This document shows, piece by piece, positions 34,111 to 42,548 of a DNA stretch of 64,000 bases (the first letter of the stretch is position 1; the number at the start of each line of letters is the position of its first letter). The notes below the pieces were generated by a model. It was not told the origin of the DNA and ran no database searches. It worked only from the letters and a program-made list of their open reading frames with translations. The DNA is from Rheinheimera sp. GTDB taxonomy: Bacteria; Pseudomonadota; Gammaproteobacteria; Enterobacterales; Alteromonadaceae. The translations under genes and the position numbers were made by a program. The DNA lies in NCBI GenBank assembly GCA_003543135.1, contig DPJG01000010.1:124001-188000 (forward strand), in the 5' to 3' direction.

Positions 34111-34953
34111 TCAGACTTCGAGGTTATCAATCAGTCGGGTGTTGCCAAGATAAGCTGCCAGTAAAATAACCAGCGGTTTGTCATGGCTTGTTGCCAGGGT
34201 CAAAGTCTGACGCTCACAAATATGCAGGTAGTCCGGGCGAAAGCCTGCCTGAGTTAAGGCAGCAGTCGCCTGTTGTTCCAACAAACGAAAATCCTGATAA
34301 CCCTGAGTAATTTGTTGTTGTAACCAGCGCAGTTGCTGATAAATCTGTGGTGCCACAGCCCGCTGCTCAGGTGTTAAATAACCATTACGTGAGCTCAGCG
34401 CCAGGCCATCAGCGGCTCTTTCGGTATCAATACCAATAATACGGATATCAAAAGATAAATCGGCGGTCATCTGCCGGATCACTGCCAGTTGCTGGTAGTC
34501 TTTTTTACCAAAAAGCCCGATATCGGGTTGCACCAGATTAAACAGCTTGGCCACTATGGTGGCGACACCACGGAAATGGCCGGGACGACTGGCGCCACAA
34601 TGCTGGTCGCCAATTTTGGGCACTTCGACCGCAGTTTGTGCTTCCAGCCCATGCGGGTACATCAGCTCAGGTGTTGGCGTAAATACCGCATCGGCGCCAT
34701 GGCTGATTAAACCGGCACAATCGGCCTCTAAAGTACGTGGATATTTGGCCAGATCTTCATTGGCACCAAATTGCATTGGATTGACAAAAATACTGACAAT
34801 CACTTTGTCGGCACGGCTTTTGGCTTCATCCACCAGTTTAAAATGGCCCTGATGCAAATTGCCCATAGTAGGCACAAAAGCAACGGTTAAACCGGCCTGA
34901 CGCCAGGCTTTGACAGTAGCTCTGAGCAGTGCGACTTCGCTGATAACTTGCAT
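34111..34953 (-). CDS. panC: Pantothenate synthetase
   Basis: PanC joins pantoate and beta-alanine using ATP to make pantothenate for coenzyme A. The 280 residues begin [12 protein letters not shown]. The key nucleotide-site motif [12 protein letters not shown] (about 28-39) and the [13 protein letters not shown] segment (about 147-159) are present. ATG 34953 is chosen from GGAG upstream and family length; the frame extends 13 codons further. It is the last gene of the dksA-to-panC minus-strand string, 43 bp after panB. Confidence 0.96.
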   Translation of the reverse strand: MQVISEVALLRATVKAWRQAGLTVAFVPTMGNLHQGHFKLVDEAKSRADKVIVSIFVNPMQFGANEDLAKYPRTLEADCAGLISHGADAVFTPTPELMYPHGLEAQTAVEVPKIGDQHCGASRPGHFRGVATIVAKLFNLVQPDIGLFGKKDYQQLAVIRQMTADLSFDIRIIGIDTERAADGLALSSRNGYLTPEQRAVAPQIYQQLRWLQQQITQGYQDFRLLEQQATAALTQAGFRPDYLHICERQTLTLATSHDKPLVILLAAYLGNTRLIDNLEV

Positions 34954-34996
34954 GGACTGACTCCGGAATAATGGCTGGTTGGGGTACAACAATCAC

Positions 34997-35791
34997 TCAG
35001 TTAAAACTGTGCTCAGGGCCAGGGAAAGCGCCTTGTTTTACATCTTCAATATATTTGCCGATGGCTCTTTTAATATCACCGGTTTCCTGCAGGAAGTTTT
35101 TCGAGAACTTTGGAATATAACCGCTGCTGATGCCCAGTAAATCGTGCATCACTAAAATCTGGCCGTCGGTATCTTTGCCGGCGCCAATGCCAATGACCGG
35201 AATATGTACAGCTTCGCTGATGCGTTTGGCCAGCGCAGACGGAATACATTCCACCACCAATAGCTGTGCACCGGCGTTCTGTAAATCAATGGCTTGTTGC
35301 AAAATATGGTCGGCAGCGGCGCTGTCGCGGCCCTGCACTTTAAAACCGCCAAATACATGCACCGACTGTGGGGTTAAGCCAATATGGCCACAAACAGGCA
35401 CGCCACGTTCGGTCAGGGCTTTAATGGTAGGTAATAAAAATTCACCGCCTTCCAGTTTCACCATATTGGCGCCGGCCTGCATTAAAGGCGTGGCATTGGC
35501 AAAAGCCTGCTCAGTGGTGGCGTAACTCATAAAAGGCATATCGGCAATGACAAAAGCCTGAGGTGCACCAGCGCGTACACAACGGGTGTGATAGGCAATT
35601 TCGAATGTGGTGACCGGCAGTGTGTCGGCATGGCCCTGTAACACCATGCCAAGCGAGTCGCCGATCAGCAGCACTTCTACTCCGGCGTCGGCAAAAAGTT
35701 TGGCAAAACTGGCGTCATAAGCCGTCAGCGCGGTAATTTTCTCGCCTTGTTGCTTTAATTTCAGCAATTGCGAGGTGGTGATTTTTGCCAT
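34997..35791 (-). CDS. panB: Ketopantoate hydroxymethyltransferase
   Basis: PanB adds a hydroxymethyl group from methylene-tetrahydrofolate to alpha-ketoisovalerate, the first committed pantothenate step. The 264 residues include [32 protein letters not shown] (about 42-55) and a C-terminal [24 protein letters not shown] 35791 has GAGGA 4-5 nt upstream; the longer frame to 35866 is not supported. It has panC downstream and folK 126 bp upstream. Confidence 0.96.
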   Translation of the reverse strand: MAKITTSQLLKLKQQGEKITALTAYDASFAKLFADAGVEVLLIGDSLGMVLQGHADTLPVTTFEIAYHTRCVRAGAPQAFVIADMPFMSYATTEQAFANATPLMQAGANMVKLEGGEFLLPTIKALTERGVPVCGHIGLTPQSVHVFGGFKVQGRDSAAADHILQQAIDLQNAGAQLLVVECIPSALAKRISEAVHIPVIGIGAGKDTDGQILVMHDLLGISSGYIPKFSKNFLQETGDIKRAIGKYIEDVKQGAFPGPEHSFN

Positions 35792-35917
35792 GTAGTCCTC
35801 ATCCGACCATTGGTTGAAAGCGCGCAAGATCGCATAACTTGAGCCCGACTGCAACTGACGCCGCATTTTGTGTTGATAGTGGCAACAATCTGTTATCAGC
35901 CTTGCCCCGACAGCGCT

Positions 35918-36418
35918 TTATTGGGGGGCTGGCGCCAGCACCGTCAGGCCGTTCAGCGGTACTTTGGCCAATAAAGCCTGCAGATGGTCGCCGTCCGGTA
36001 ATACCAGGTCGGCGGCAATTTCAGCAAGCGGATATAACACAAACTCCCGACTTTTCATGCCGTAATGCGGCACTGTCAGTCGCTCCGAGTTCAGGGTCTG
36101 CTCACCAAACAGCAGAATATCCAAATCCAGCGTACGCGGTCCCCAACGTTCATCTTTACGTTGCCTGCCTTGTTCCAGTTCGATTTTTTGTAATGCATCG
36201 AGCAACTGCAGCGGGCTCAGACTGGTACGCAGCGCGGCCACTGCATTGACATAATCCGGCTGATCCTGTGGTCCCATAGGTTTGGAGCCATACAAAGAGG
36301 AGACTGCCACCAGCTCAGTGGCGGCAATGTTTTTCAGTGCGGCTACGGCCTGTTGCAACTGCAACACAGGTTCATCCAGATTAGCGCCCAGGCCAATGTA
36401 AGTTAATACAGCACTCAT
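35918..36418 (-). CDS. folK: HPPK, 6-hydroxymethyldihydropterin pyrophosphokinase
   Basis: FolK transfers pyrophosphate from ATP to the pterin in folate synthesis. The 166-residue enzyme shows the N-terminal TYIGLGANLDEP, KPMGPQDQPDYVNAV (pterin pocket) and the metal site GPRTLDLDILLFGE (about 92-105). It starts 6 bp after pcnB ends, as in E. coli pcnB-folK, so it is almost certainly co-transcribed with it. Confidence 0.96.
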   Translation of the reverse strand: MSAVLTYIGLGANLDEPVLQLQQAVAALKNIAATELVAVSSLYGSKPMGPQDQPDYVNAVAALRTSLSPLQLLDALQKIELEQGRQRKDERWGPRTLDLDILLFGEQTLNSERLTVPHYGMKSREFVLYPLAEIAADLVLPDGDHLQALLAKVPLNGLTVLAPAPQ

Positions 36419-36424
36419 CCGGGC

Positions 36425-37999
36425 TTACTCCGCATCTGGTGCTGCAGCAGGGCGACGGCGCATGGGTGGCTTACGCCGGCGTTTGGGTTTGCTTTCGACC
36501 CCTTCTTTGCCAAGGCTTGCCACTAAGGCTTCGCGGCCTGGCTCGTCTGCCTGCTGGAATCTTTGCCACCAGAGTGCCAGTTCGGTTAAAGCACCGCCTT
36601 CAGCGGCAGCACGTTGCTGCAGAAAGTCAAAAGCACCGCGGAATTTTGGCAGCTCCAGTAGTTTAAAAGCACGGCGACCCGCTCTTTTGGTCAGACGGGT
36701 TTGCAAGGACCAGATATCACGAATACTCATGCTAAAACGTTTTGGAATCGCAATGGTGCGCTGTACATCATCCAGCACTTCGGTCATGGCGATATTCAGT
36801 GCATCGATTTCATTGAGGCCGCTTTCTACCAGCAAGGTTTGCATGCGACGCTCCACCGGATACCACAACAGCGCGGCATAAACAAAAGCCGGTGTGACAG
36901 GTTTGTCCTGCGCCACCCGCTCGTCGGTGTTTTGTAAGGCGTTGGCAATCAGGTTAAAGGCTTTACTTTCGCTGTCTTGTTTCAGCACTTTATGTAGCTG
37001 TGGCAGCAGTTGTTTTAAAATGCCGCTGTCGCGCATTAGCACAAAGTTGTCAAAAGCTTTGCCGGCCATAAACAGCTTCAGGCTTTCGTCAAACAGCCGC
37101 GCAGCCGGAATGTTTTTCAAAAGCACAGCCAGCTCAGCGATAGGGGCTGCTGTTGCTGGTGCTATCTCCATATTCAGTTTGGTAGCAAAACGCACGGCGC
37201 GCAGCATCCGCACCGGATCTTCGCGATAACGGGTTTCAGGGTCGCCAATCAGCTCAATACGGCGGTTTTGAATGGCTTCAACACCATTGGCAAAGTCGTA
37301 AATGGCAAAATCATTGACTGAATAATACAAAGCGTTGATGGTAAAGTCGCGACGCTCGGCGTCTTCTTCAATAGTGCCGTATACGTTGTCACGCAAAATC
37401 TGGCCATGGTCGCTGCGCACGCCTGTTGGCACTGTTTCTTCGTCGTCTGCGCCGCTGTGATGGCCCCGGAAAGTGGCCACTTCAATAATTTCGCGGCCAA
37501 ATACCACATGAGCGAGGCGGAAACGGCGGCCAATCAGCCTGCAGTTTTTAAACACCTGGCGCACCTGCTCAGGATGGGCATTGGTGACCACATCAAAGTC
37601 TTTGGGTTGCTGGCCCATCAGCAGATCGCGGATACAACCACCTACCAGATAAGCTTCATAACCGGCGTCATTGAGCCGGTACAATACTTTCAGTGCATTA
37701 GGGCTGATGTCTTTACGTGAAACGCCATGCTGGTCACGGCTTAACACTTTCAGCGGTGGCAACACCGCAGACTGATGCTGTGGATTTAATTTGGGGCCTT
37801 TTTGTTTATTGCGTTCTGGCCTGGGTTTACGACGGGTTGCTTCGTCATGAAAACTTTTGGAGTGAGCACGTGGTTCAGTGCCTGAACCCGACTGGCGTTC
37901 TGCTTCTGCAGACTGGGTTTCCTGTTCGGTAACGGCCAGATTTTTAATAGTTTTTTTGCCAAATTTGCGACGGCAAAAATCAAGTACACGGGAAATAAT
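36425..37999 (-). CDS. pcnB: Poly(A) polymerase I, probable AUU start
   Basis: PcnB adds poly(A) tails that promote RNA decay. The open frame runs upstream to 38074, but the alignment with E. coli PcnB begins at residue 26: ATT-ATT-TCC-CGT-GTA, giving (M)ISRVLDFCRR beside E. coli (M)FTRVANFCRK. GGAG stands 7 nt before the first ATT (37997-37999). E. coli pcnB is known to start at AUU, so the same start is inferred here. Motifs include LVGGCIRDLLMG (nucleotide site), KDFDVVTNA and RRDFTINALYYS, with a basic Arg/Lys tail at the C-terminus. Length 524 aa; it heads pcnB-folK-panB-panC. Confidence 0.95.
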   Translation of the reverse strand: MISRVLDFCRRKFGKKTIKNLAVTEQETQSAEAERQSGSGTEPRAHSKSFHDEATRRKPRPERNKQKGPKLNPQHQSAVLPPLKVLSRDQHGVSRKDISPNALKVLYRLNDAGYEAYLVGGCIRDLLMGQQPKDFDVVTNAHPEQVRQVFKNCRLIGRRFRLAHVVFGREIIEVATFRGHHSGADDEETVPTGVRSDHGQILRDNVYGTIEEDAERRDFTINALYYSVNDFAIYDFANGVEAIQNRRIELIGDPETRYREDPVRMLRAVRFATKLNMEIAPATAAPIAELAVLLKNIPAARLFDESLKLFMAGKAFDNFVLMRDSGILKQLLPQLHKVLKQDSESKAFNLIANALQNTDERVAQDKPVTPAFVYAALLWYPVERRMQTLLVESGLNEIDALNIAMTEVLDDVQRTIAIPKRFSMSIRDIWSLQTRLTKRAGRRAFKLLELPKFRGAFDFLQQRAAAEGGALTELALWWQRFQQADEPGREALVASLGKEGVESKPKRRRKPPMRRRPAAAPDAE

Positions 38000-38172
38000 G
38001 GTGGTTCTCCTATACACAGAAAAGGCAGCAAACGGAACTATGACGGAAACTATGCCAGGGATGGCCGCTGCCAAGCGAAAAAAACGCCGCTATCTTACCG
38101 CAGACTGGCGAAAAAATGAATGAAATCGCCGGGTTTTGTCAGCTTCTTTCCGTGCAATTTATCCCAGCCTGC

Positions 38173-38490
38173 TCAGACCTCATAATCCCGTTCTACTTTA
38201 CTGATGCGGGTTTTAAAGTGGCTATACCATATTTCATGGCCGAGTTTTTGCGCTTCCCTATGTTCAAGGTTGTTTTTCCAGTGTTTAATCGCTTCCAGCG
38301 AGTCCCAATAAGACACTGTAATACCCAGGCCATCCCGCGCTGATTCCATGCCTAAAAAGCCAGGTTGCTCTGCTGCCAGCTGCACCATCTTGCCAGCCAT
38401 TTGGGCATAACCTTCATCAACCTCGGTGCGTACCGATGTAAAAATGACCGCGTAATAAGGTGGTTTTGGTGTTTTTGCAATCATCGACAT
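38173..38490 (-). CDS. Antibiotic biosynthesis monooxygenase (ABM) family protein
   Basis: The 105-residue dimeric alpha+beta barrel protein shows YYAVIFTSVRTEVDEGYAQ, GFLGMESARDGLGITVSYW and HREAQKLGHEIWY, the ABM/YqjZ-like pattern. ABM proteins include haem-degrading and cofactor-free monooxygenases, but most are uncharacterised, so the reaction is unknown. GGGAGA is 8 nt before the ATG. It sits between gluQ and pcnB, a place where E. coli has no gene, on the same strand. Confidence 0.88.
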   Translation of the reverse strand: MSMIAKTPKPPYYAVIFTSVRTEVDEGYAQMAGKMVQLAAEQPGFLGMESARDGLGITVSYWDSLEAIKHWKNNLEHREAQKLGHEIWYSHFKTRISKVERDYEV

Positions 38491-38538
38491 GGTGTTCTCC
38501 CTGGGGACCCAGAACTTTCGGTGTAGGACGACGTTCTG

Positions 38539-39426
38539 TCAGCTGCTGACTAAAACTTCCTGTTGTTTTGGTACCAGTCCCAGCTGCCAGTGTTGCAGCG
38601 CCCATGCCAGTAATTCGGCAACGGGGGCTTGCCTGAGCTCAGCCGGTGGCGCATGCCCAAGCAGAGTTAAAGCCGCACTCATGCTCTGCGTCAATGGCAA
38701 AGTGCTGATGTCTGTGGCGTGATTTTGTTTGCTGAGTTTAAAACCAGGTGCTGTGACCGCAAGCGGCAAATGACCGTATTGTGGCGGGTTATGGCCAAGC
38801 AAAGCACACAGAGCCTGTTGTCTGCTGGTCATTTCCAGCAAATCAGCGCCGCGGATCACCTGGCCAATCTGCTGGTCAATATCGTCCAGTACCACCACCA
38901 GTTGATAGGCAAAGAGGCCGTCACGGCGTTTGATAATGTAATCTTCCCGGCAAATATTGTCGGGCACCTGCACTTCCCCAAACACCAGATCGTTAAACTG
39001 ACTGGCAACAGGGCCGGGGATCAGCCGCCAGGCTAAAGGTTCAGTGTGCAAGGCTTTTAGCCGGCAACACCCATCATAAACACCACCGAGACTGGCAATA
39101 CGGGCGCGGCTGCAGTTACAACCGTAAATCAGTTGTCTGGCAGCAAGTTCGTCAAAATGATGTTGATATAGCGCCAGGCGCTCTGTCTGGTAAGTTTCGG
39201 TTTGATCCCAAAACAAACCAAATTGCTCCAGCGTGCGCATAATGCTGCTGGCAGCGCCTGGTTTAATTCGGGTGGTGTCGATGTCTTCAATGCGCAGCAG
39301 CCACTGGCCGCCATGGGATTTGGCCTGCAGATAACTGCCAAGCGCGGCTATCAGGGAGCCAAAATGCAAAGGGCCGGATGGCGATGGCGCAAACCGGCCC
39401 CTGTAGCGGGCAACGTCGATGGTCAT
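38539..39426 (-). CDS. gluQ: Glutamyl-Q tRNA(Asp) synthetase
   Basis: GluQ charges glutamate onto queuosine at the anticodon of tRNA(Asp). The 295 residues resemble the catalytic half of GluRS, with GRFAPSPSGPLHFGSLIAAL (positions 10-29; HIGH-type HFGS), a zinc site from YGCNCSRARI and YDGCCRL (about 99-120) and KLSKQNH (KMSKS equivalent). The anticodon-binding domain is absent, as in the family. One base separates it from the dksA stop, the tight dksA-gluQ coupling seen in many gammaproteobacteria. Confidence 0.95.
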   Translation of the reverse strand: MTIDVARYRGRFAPSPSGPLHFGSLIAALGSYLQAKSHGGQWLLRIEDIDTTRIKPGAASSIMRTLEQFGLFWDQTETYQTERLALYQHHFDELAARQLIYGCNCSRARIASLGGVYDGCCRLKALHTEPLAWRLIPGPVASQFNDLVFGEVQVPDNICREDYIIKRRDGLFAYQLVVVLDDIDQQIGQVIRGADLLEMTSRQQALCALLGHNPPQYGHLPLAVTAPGFKLSKQNHATDISTLPLTQSMSAALTLLGHAPPAELRQAPVAELLAWALQHWQLGLVPKQQEVLVSS

Positions 39427-39427
39427 A

Positions 39428-39877
39428 TTAACCGCCGAGTTGTTTTTCCTTGATCTCCGCCAGAGTTTTACAGTCGATACACATATCAGCTGTAGGGCGG
39501 GCTTCTAACCTTTTGATACCAATTTCAATACCACAGGTATCACAATAACCGAAGTCGTCGTCTTCGATTTTTTGTAAGGTTTTTTCAATTTTTTTCAAAA
39601 GCTTACGTTCACGATCACGGGCACGCAGCTCTAAACTGAATTCTTCTTCCTGGGCAGCACGGTCAACCGGATCAGGGAAATTGGCAGCTTCGTCGGCCAT
39701 ATGGTTTTTAGTGCGGTCCACTTCTTCACGCAACTGTTGACGCCAGGCATCGAGAATTTTGCGGAAATGGTCCAGCTGCTTCGGGTTCATATACTCTTCG
39801 CCCGGAGCTTCCTGATAAGGGGTGACGCCTGCTAAAGCTAACAATCCCAGTGCTTTATTAGTTTTGCCTTCTGGCAT
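39428..39877 (-). CDS. dksA: RNA polymerase-binding transcription factor DksA
   Basis: DksA enters the secondary channel of RNA polymerase and, with ppGpp, shifts transcription in the stringent response. The 149-residue protein has the coiled-coil tip DPVDRA (DxxDxA) needed for activity and the C-terminal zinc finger CDTCG (about 111-115) with CIDC (about 132-135). ATG 39877 is chosen because AGGAG is 8 nt upstream, although the frame extends to 39907. It heads the dksA-gluQ-ABM-pcnB-folK-panB-panC string. Confidence 0.97.
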   Translation of the reverse strand: MPEGKTNKALGLLALAGVTPYQEAPGEEYMNPKQLDHFRKILDAWRQQLREEVDRTKNHMADEAANFPDPVDRAAQEEEFSLELRARDRERKLLKKIEKTLQKIEDDDFGYCDTCGIEIGIKRLEARPTADMCIDCKTLAEIKEKQLGG

Positions 39878-40025
39878 GGTAATCTCCTGTAAAACAGTGC
39901 CAAGCAAAAAAGATGGCGGCTATAGATAGCAGAATAACAGCACCATCGCAATCACTATGAAAAAAGCCGGCGAAGTATACAGACAGAGTGTTGCTTCGTC
40001 ACCTTAATTTAGGCTTTGCTCTTAC

Positions 40026-40057
40026 CTGGTCAAAATGAACGTTACAATCTAGACCAG
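40026..40057. promoter_or_regulatory. Inverted repeat CTGGTC-N20-GACCAG in the dksA/TauE gap
   Basis: CTGGTC (40026-40031) and GACCAG (40052-40057) form a 6-bp inverted repeat enclosing TACAAT (40043-40048), a possible -10 for the downstream TauE gene. A second symmetric element, CAGCTT-TT-AAGCTG, is at 40084-40097. These are possible operator sites; the rest of the 284-bp gap (39878-40161) holds no gene. Confidence 0.3.
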
Positions 40058-40161
40058 TTTTTTGCCCTTGTGAATTAAATTATCAGCTTTTAAGCTGCGG
40101 CTGCCGTGCTCTGTTCAGCCAAAGCGCGCTGTGCTGTGGTACCTGACTATAAAGGACGAAG

Positions 40162-40998
40162 ATGATGGAATTATGGTGGGCCTATTTATTATTGGGGGGC
40201 GCTGTTGGTTTTTTTGCCGGCCTGCTCGGAGTGGGCGGCGGTGGCATTATGGTGCCGGTACTGACCAGTATCTTTATTGCCACTGGGGTGGCGCCTGGTC
40301 AGCAGGTACATCTGGCGCTTGCAACTTCGATGGCCGCTATTATTGTCACTTCTTTTGCCAGCGCCCGCAGTCATCACCGCCATCAGGCTGTGCTTTGGCC
40401 TGTGGTATGGCGCATGAGTCCGGGTATTGTTGCAGGTACTTTGCTGGCGGCCCTGCTGGCGTCGTTTTTGTCCTCTTATTATCTGGCACTGTTTTTCTGC
40501 ATTTTTATGGCTTATGTGGCGCTGCAACTGCTGTTGAATATCAAACCCAAAGCCAGCCGCACCTTGCCAGGTACCGCTGCGCTTGTGGGGACTGGCTTTG
40601 GCATTGGTGGTATTTCGGCGCTGGTGGCCATAGGCGGTGGCTCACTGACGGTGCCGTTTTTAACCTGGTGTAATGTTAAAATGCAGCAGGCCATTGGCAC
40701 TTCAGCGGCTTTGGGTTTGCCAATTGCCATCAGTGGTACCCTGGGGTATGCGCTCAGCGGCTGGTTAAGCAGTGCCGGGCATGCTTCAGCCTCTGATACT
40801 GTGCTGCCCTGGGGTTGTGTCGGTTATGTTTATCTGCCTGCTGTACTGCTGATTTCGGTGGTGAGCGCAGTGACAGCGCCGCTTGGGGTGCAGCTGGCGC
40901 AGCGTTTGCCGGTCAGTACTCTCAAAAAGATTTTTGCGTTATTGCTGGTGAGTTTAAGTGCCAAAATGCTGCACTCTGTGCTGACTGCTGTTGTTTAA
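40162..40998 (+). CDS. TauE/SafE family permease (second copy)
   Basis: The 278-residue membrane protein has about eight helices in two related halves. The first is marked by FFAGLLGVGGGGIMVPVL (about 16-33) and the second by GFGIGGISALVAIGGGSLTVP, the paired glycine-rich motifs of the family. AAGGACGAAG precedes the ATG. Its closest role is export or import of sulfite, sulfonate or related anions, but the substrate is not readable. In E. coli this place beyond dksA holds sfsA and ligT, so this gene is part of a local replacement. Confidence 0.92.
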   Translation: MMELWWAYLLLGGAVGFFAGLLGVGGGGIMVPVLTSIFIATGVAPGQQVHLALATSMAAIIVTSFASARSHHRHQAVLWPVVWRMSPGIVAGTLLAALLASFLSSYYLALFFCIFMAYVALQLLLNIKPKASRTLPGTAALVGTGFGIGGISALVAIGGGSLTVPFLTWCNVKMQQAIGTSAALGLPIAISGTLGYALSGWLSSAGHASASDTVLPWGCVGYVYLPAVLLISVVSAVTAPLGVQLAQRLPVSTLKKIFALLLVSLSAKMLHSVLTAVV

Positions 40999-41090
40999 GT
41001 TTTTTATGATGGATGCGCTGTACCTTTTTATCGCAGCTATTGTTTATTTGGTCGAAAAGCCTGTCATAGCAAGCCTTTAGTGGGCCTTGC

Positions 41091-41158
41091 TGCAGCCATT
41101 AACGGCTGCACAGCACTTTGTGCAGGGCTGTAAAGTGTAAAAGCTGCTGTGTTACACT
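41091..41158 (+). promoter_or_regulatory. Competing hairpins and an inverted repeat upstream of pepB
   Basis: Two hairpins share one arm: TGCAGCC/GGCTGCA (41091-41097 with 41104-41110) and CTGCACA/TGTGCAG (41106-41112 with 41119-41125). They cannot form at once. Next, AGTGTAA (41134-41140) and TTACACT (41152-41158) form a perfect 7-bp inverted repeat with an 11-bp spacer, the second arm overlapping a possible -10 TACACT. It ends 36 bp before the pepB ATG, a good place for a repressor site. Confidence 0.4.
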
Positions 41159-41194
41159 CCGGCCCTCTTTCCTTGCTTTTACTGCGGAATTTAT

Positions 41195-42493
41195 ATGACT
41201 CAACTGTTGCAAATTACCCTGACCAGCACTGCTGCCGACGAACGTTTTGGTAAAAATCCTGCGCTGACGCCAACAGCGGAAGGTTATCAAATTCATCAGA
41301 GCGCCACGGATGAACTGCGTACTATCCAAAAAGCCGGCCGTACCTTAGATGGCCTGGGTTTACAGCAGGTGCAGCTGGCGGGTGAAGGCTGGAGCATCGA
41401 TAAACAGTGGGCTTTTTATCAGGGTTTTTGTTCTGCAAAAAAACTGGGCGGCGTCAGCTGGGCAGGCACTGAGCAGGACGTGAATCAGCTAGTGCAGTTA
41501 CAGCAATGTTTTGCCTGGGCGAAAAAACAAATTAACCAGACGCCGGAAGATTTATCACCCCAAACTTTATGTGCTGAAGCTGCGCTGTTTTTAGAAGCTG
41601 TGGCGCCACGCGGCAGTATCAGTTACCGCACTTTAGTCGGTGATGAATTATTAACCGAAGGCTGGATTGGCATTCATGCGGTGGGCCGGGGTAGTGACAG
41701 AGCACCTGCGATGCTGGTGCTGGATTTTAACCCGACCGGCCATGCCGATGCGCCTGTGGCTGCAGCCCTGGTGGGTAAAGGTATTACTTTTGACAGCGGT
41801 GGTTATTCTATTAAAGCCTCTGAAGGCATGCTGACGATGAAATGTGACATGGGCGGCGCTGCTACTGTAACCGCAGCCTTGGCACTGGCCATTTTGCAGG
41901 GTCTGCAAAAACGGGTGCAGCTGGTATTGTGCTGCGCCGAAAACCTGATCAACGGCCGCGCTTATAAACTGGGCGACATTTTAAAATATAAAAACGGCGT
42001 GACAGTGGAAGTGGTGAACACTGACGCTGAAGGCCGCCTGGTGTTGGCCGATGGCCTGATGTGTGCTGCCGCATCCGGTGCGCCTTTAGTCATTGACGCT
42101 GCGACCTTAACAGGCGCCGCTATGATGGCGGTGGGCACTGAATACAACGCCTTGTTTGCGCTGGATAAAGCACTGCAAAACCGCGTATTGGCTTATGCCG
42201 AGCAGGTGTCTGAGCCAGCCTGGCCGTTACCGCTCGAGCGCTGGCATCAGCAACAATGTCCGTCCCCTTATGCCGACACCGCCAATAGCAGGCCGGTCAA
42301 AGGCGGTGGCACGGGTGGCGCCAGCAATGCGGCGGGCTTTTTAAGCCGGTTTGTTGCCAATGATGGCAAAGGCTGGTTGCATATTGATCTGGCCGCTGCT
42401 TTTCACAATACCGCCAATGGGTTCTGGGGCGCAGGTGCAACCGGCACCGGCATTCGTTTAGTGGCCCATACCTTACTGGCGGAAACGGCCTGA
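41195..42493 (+). CDS. pepB: M17 leucyl aminopeptidase family protein, PepB-like
   Basis: This peptidase removes N-terminal residues from short peptides in the cytoplasm. The 432 residues match PepB in length (E. coli 427). The two-metal site is intact: VGKGITFDSGG (about 194-204, with the lysine), KCDMGGAA (about 214-221) and NTDAEGRLVLADGL (about 275-288). The N-terminal domain is short, as in PepB rather than PepA. No clear ribosome-binding site is seen, but family alignment supports the ATG. Confidence 0.92.
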   Translation: MTQLLQITLTSTAADERFGKNPALTPTAEGYQIHQSATDELRTIQKAGRTLDGLGLQQVQLAGEGWSIDKQWAFYQGFCSAKKLGGVSWAGTEQDVNQLVQLQQCFAWAKKQINQTPEDLSPQTLCAEAALFLEAVAPRGSISYRTLVGDELLTEGWIGIHAVGRGSDRAPAMLVLDFNPTGHADAPVAAALVGKGITFDSGGYSIKASEGMLTMKCDMGGAATVTAALALAILQGLQKRVQLVLCCAENLINGRAYKLGDILKYKNGVTVEVVNTDAEGRLVLADGLMCAAASGAPLVIDAATLTGAAMMAVGTEYNALFALDKALQNRVLAYAEQVSEPAWPLPLERWHQQQCPSPYADTANSRPVKGGGTGGASNAAGFLSRFVANDGKGWLHIDLAAAFHNTANGFWGAGATGTGIRLVAHTLLAETA

Positions 42494-42548
42494 TGGACAA
42501 GGCCGGCTGCCCGCAACGGCAACCGGCCGGTTTTTGTAGGATGATGTT

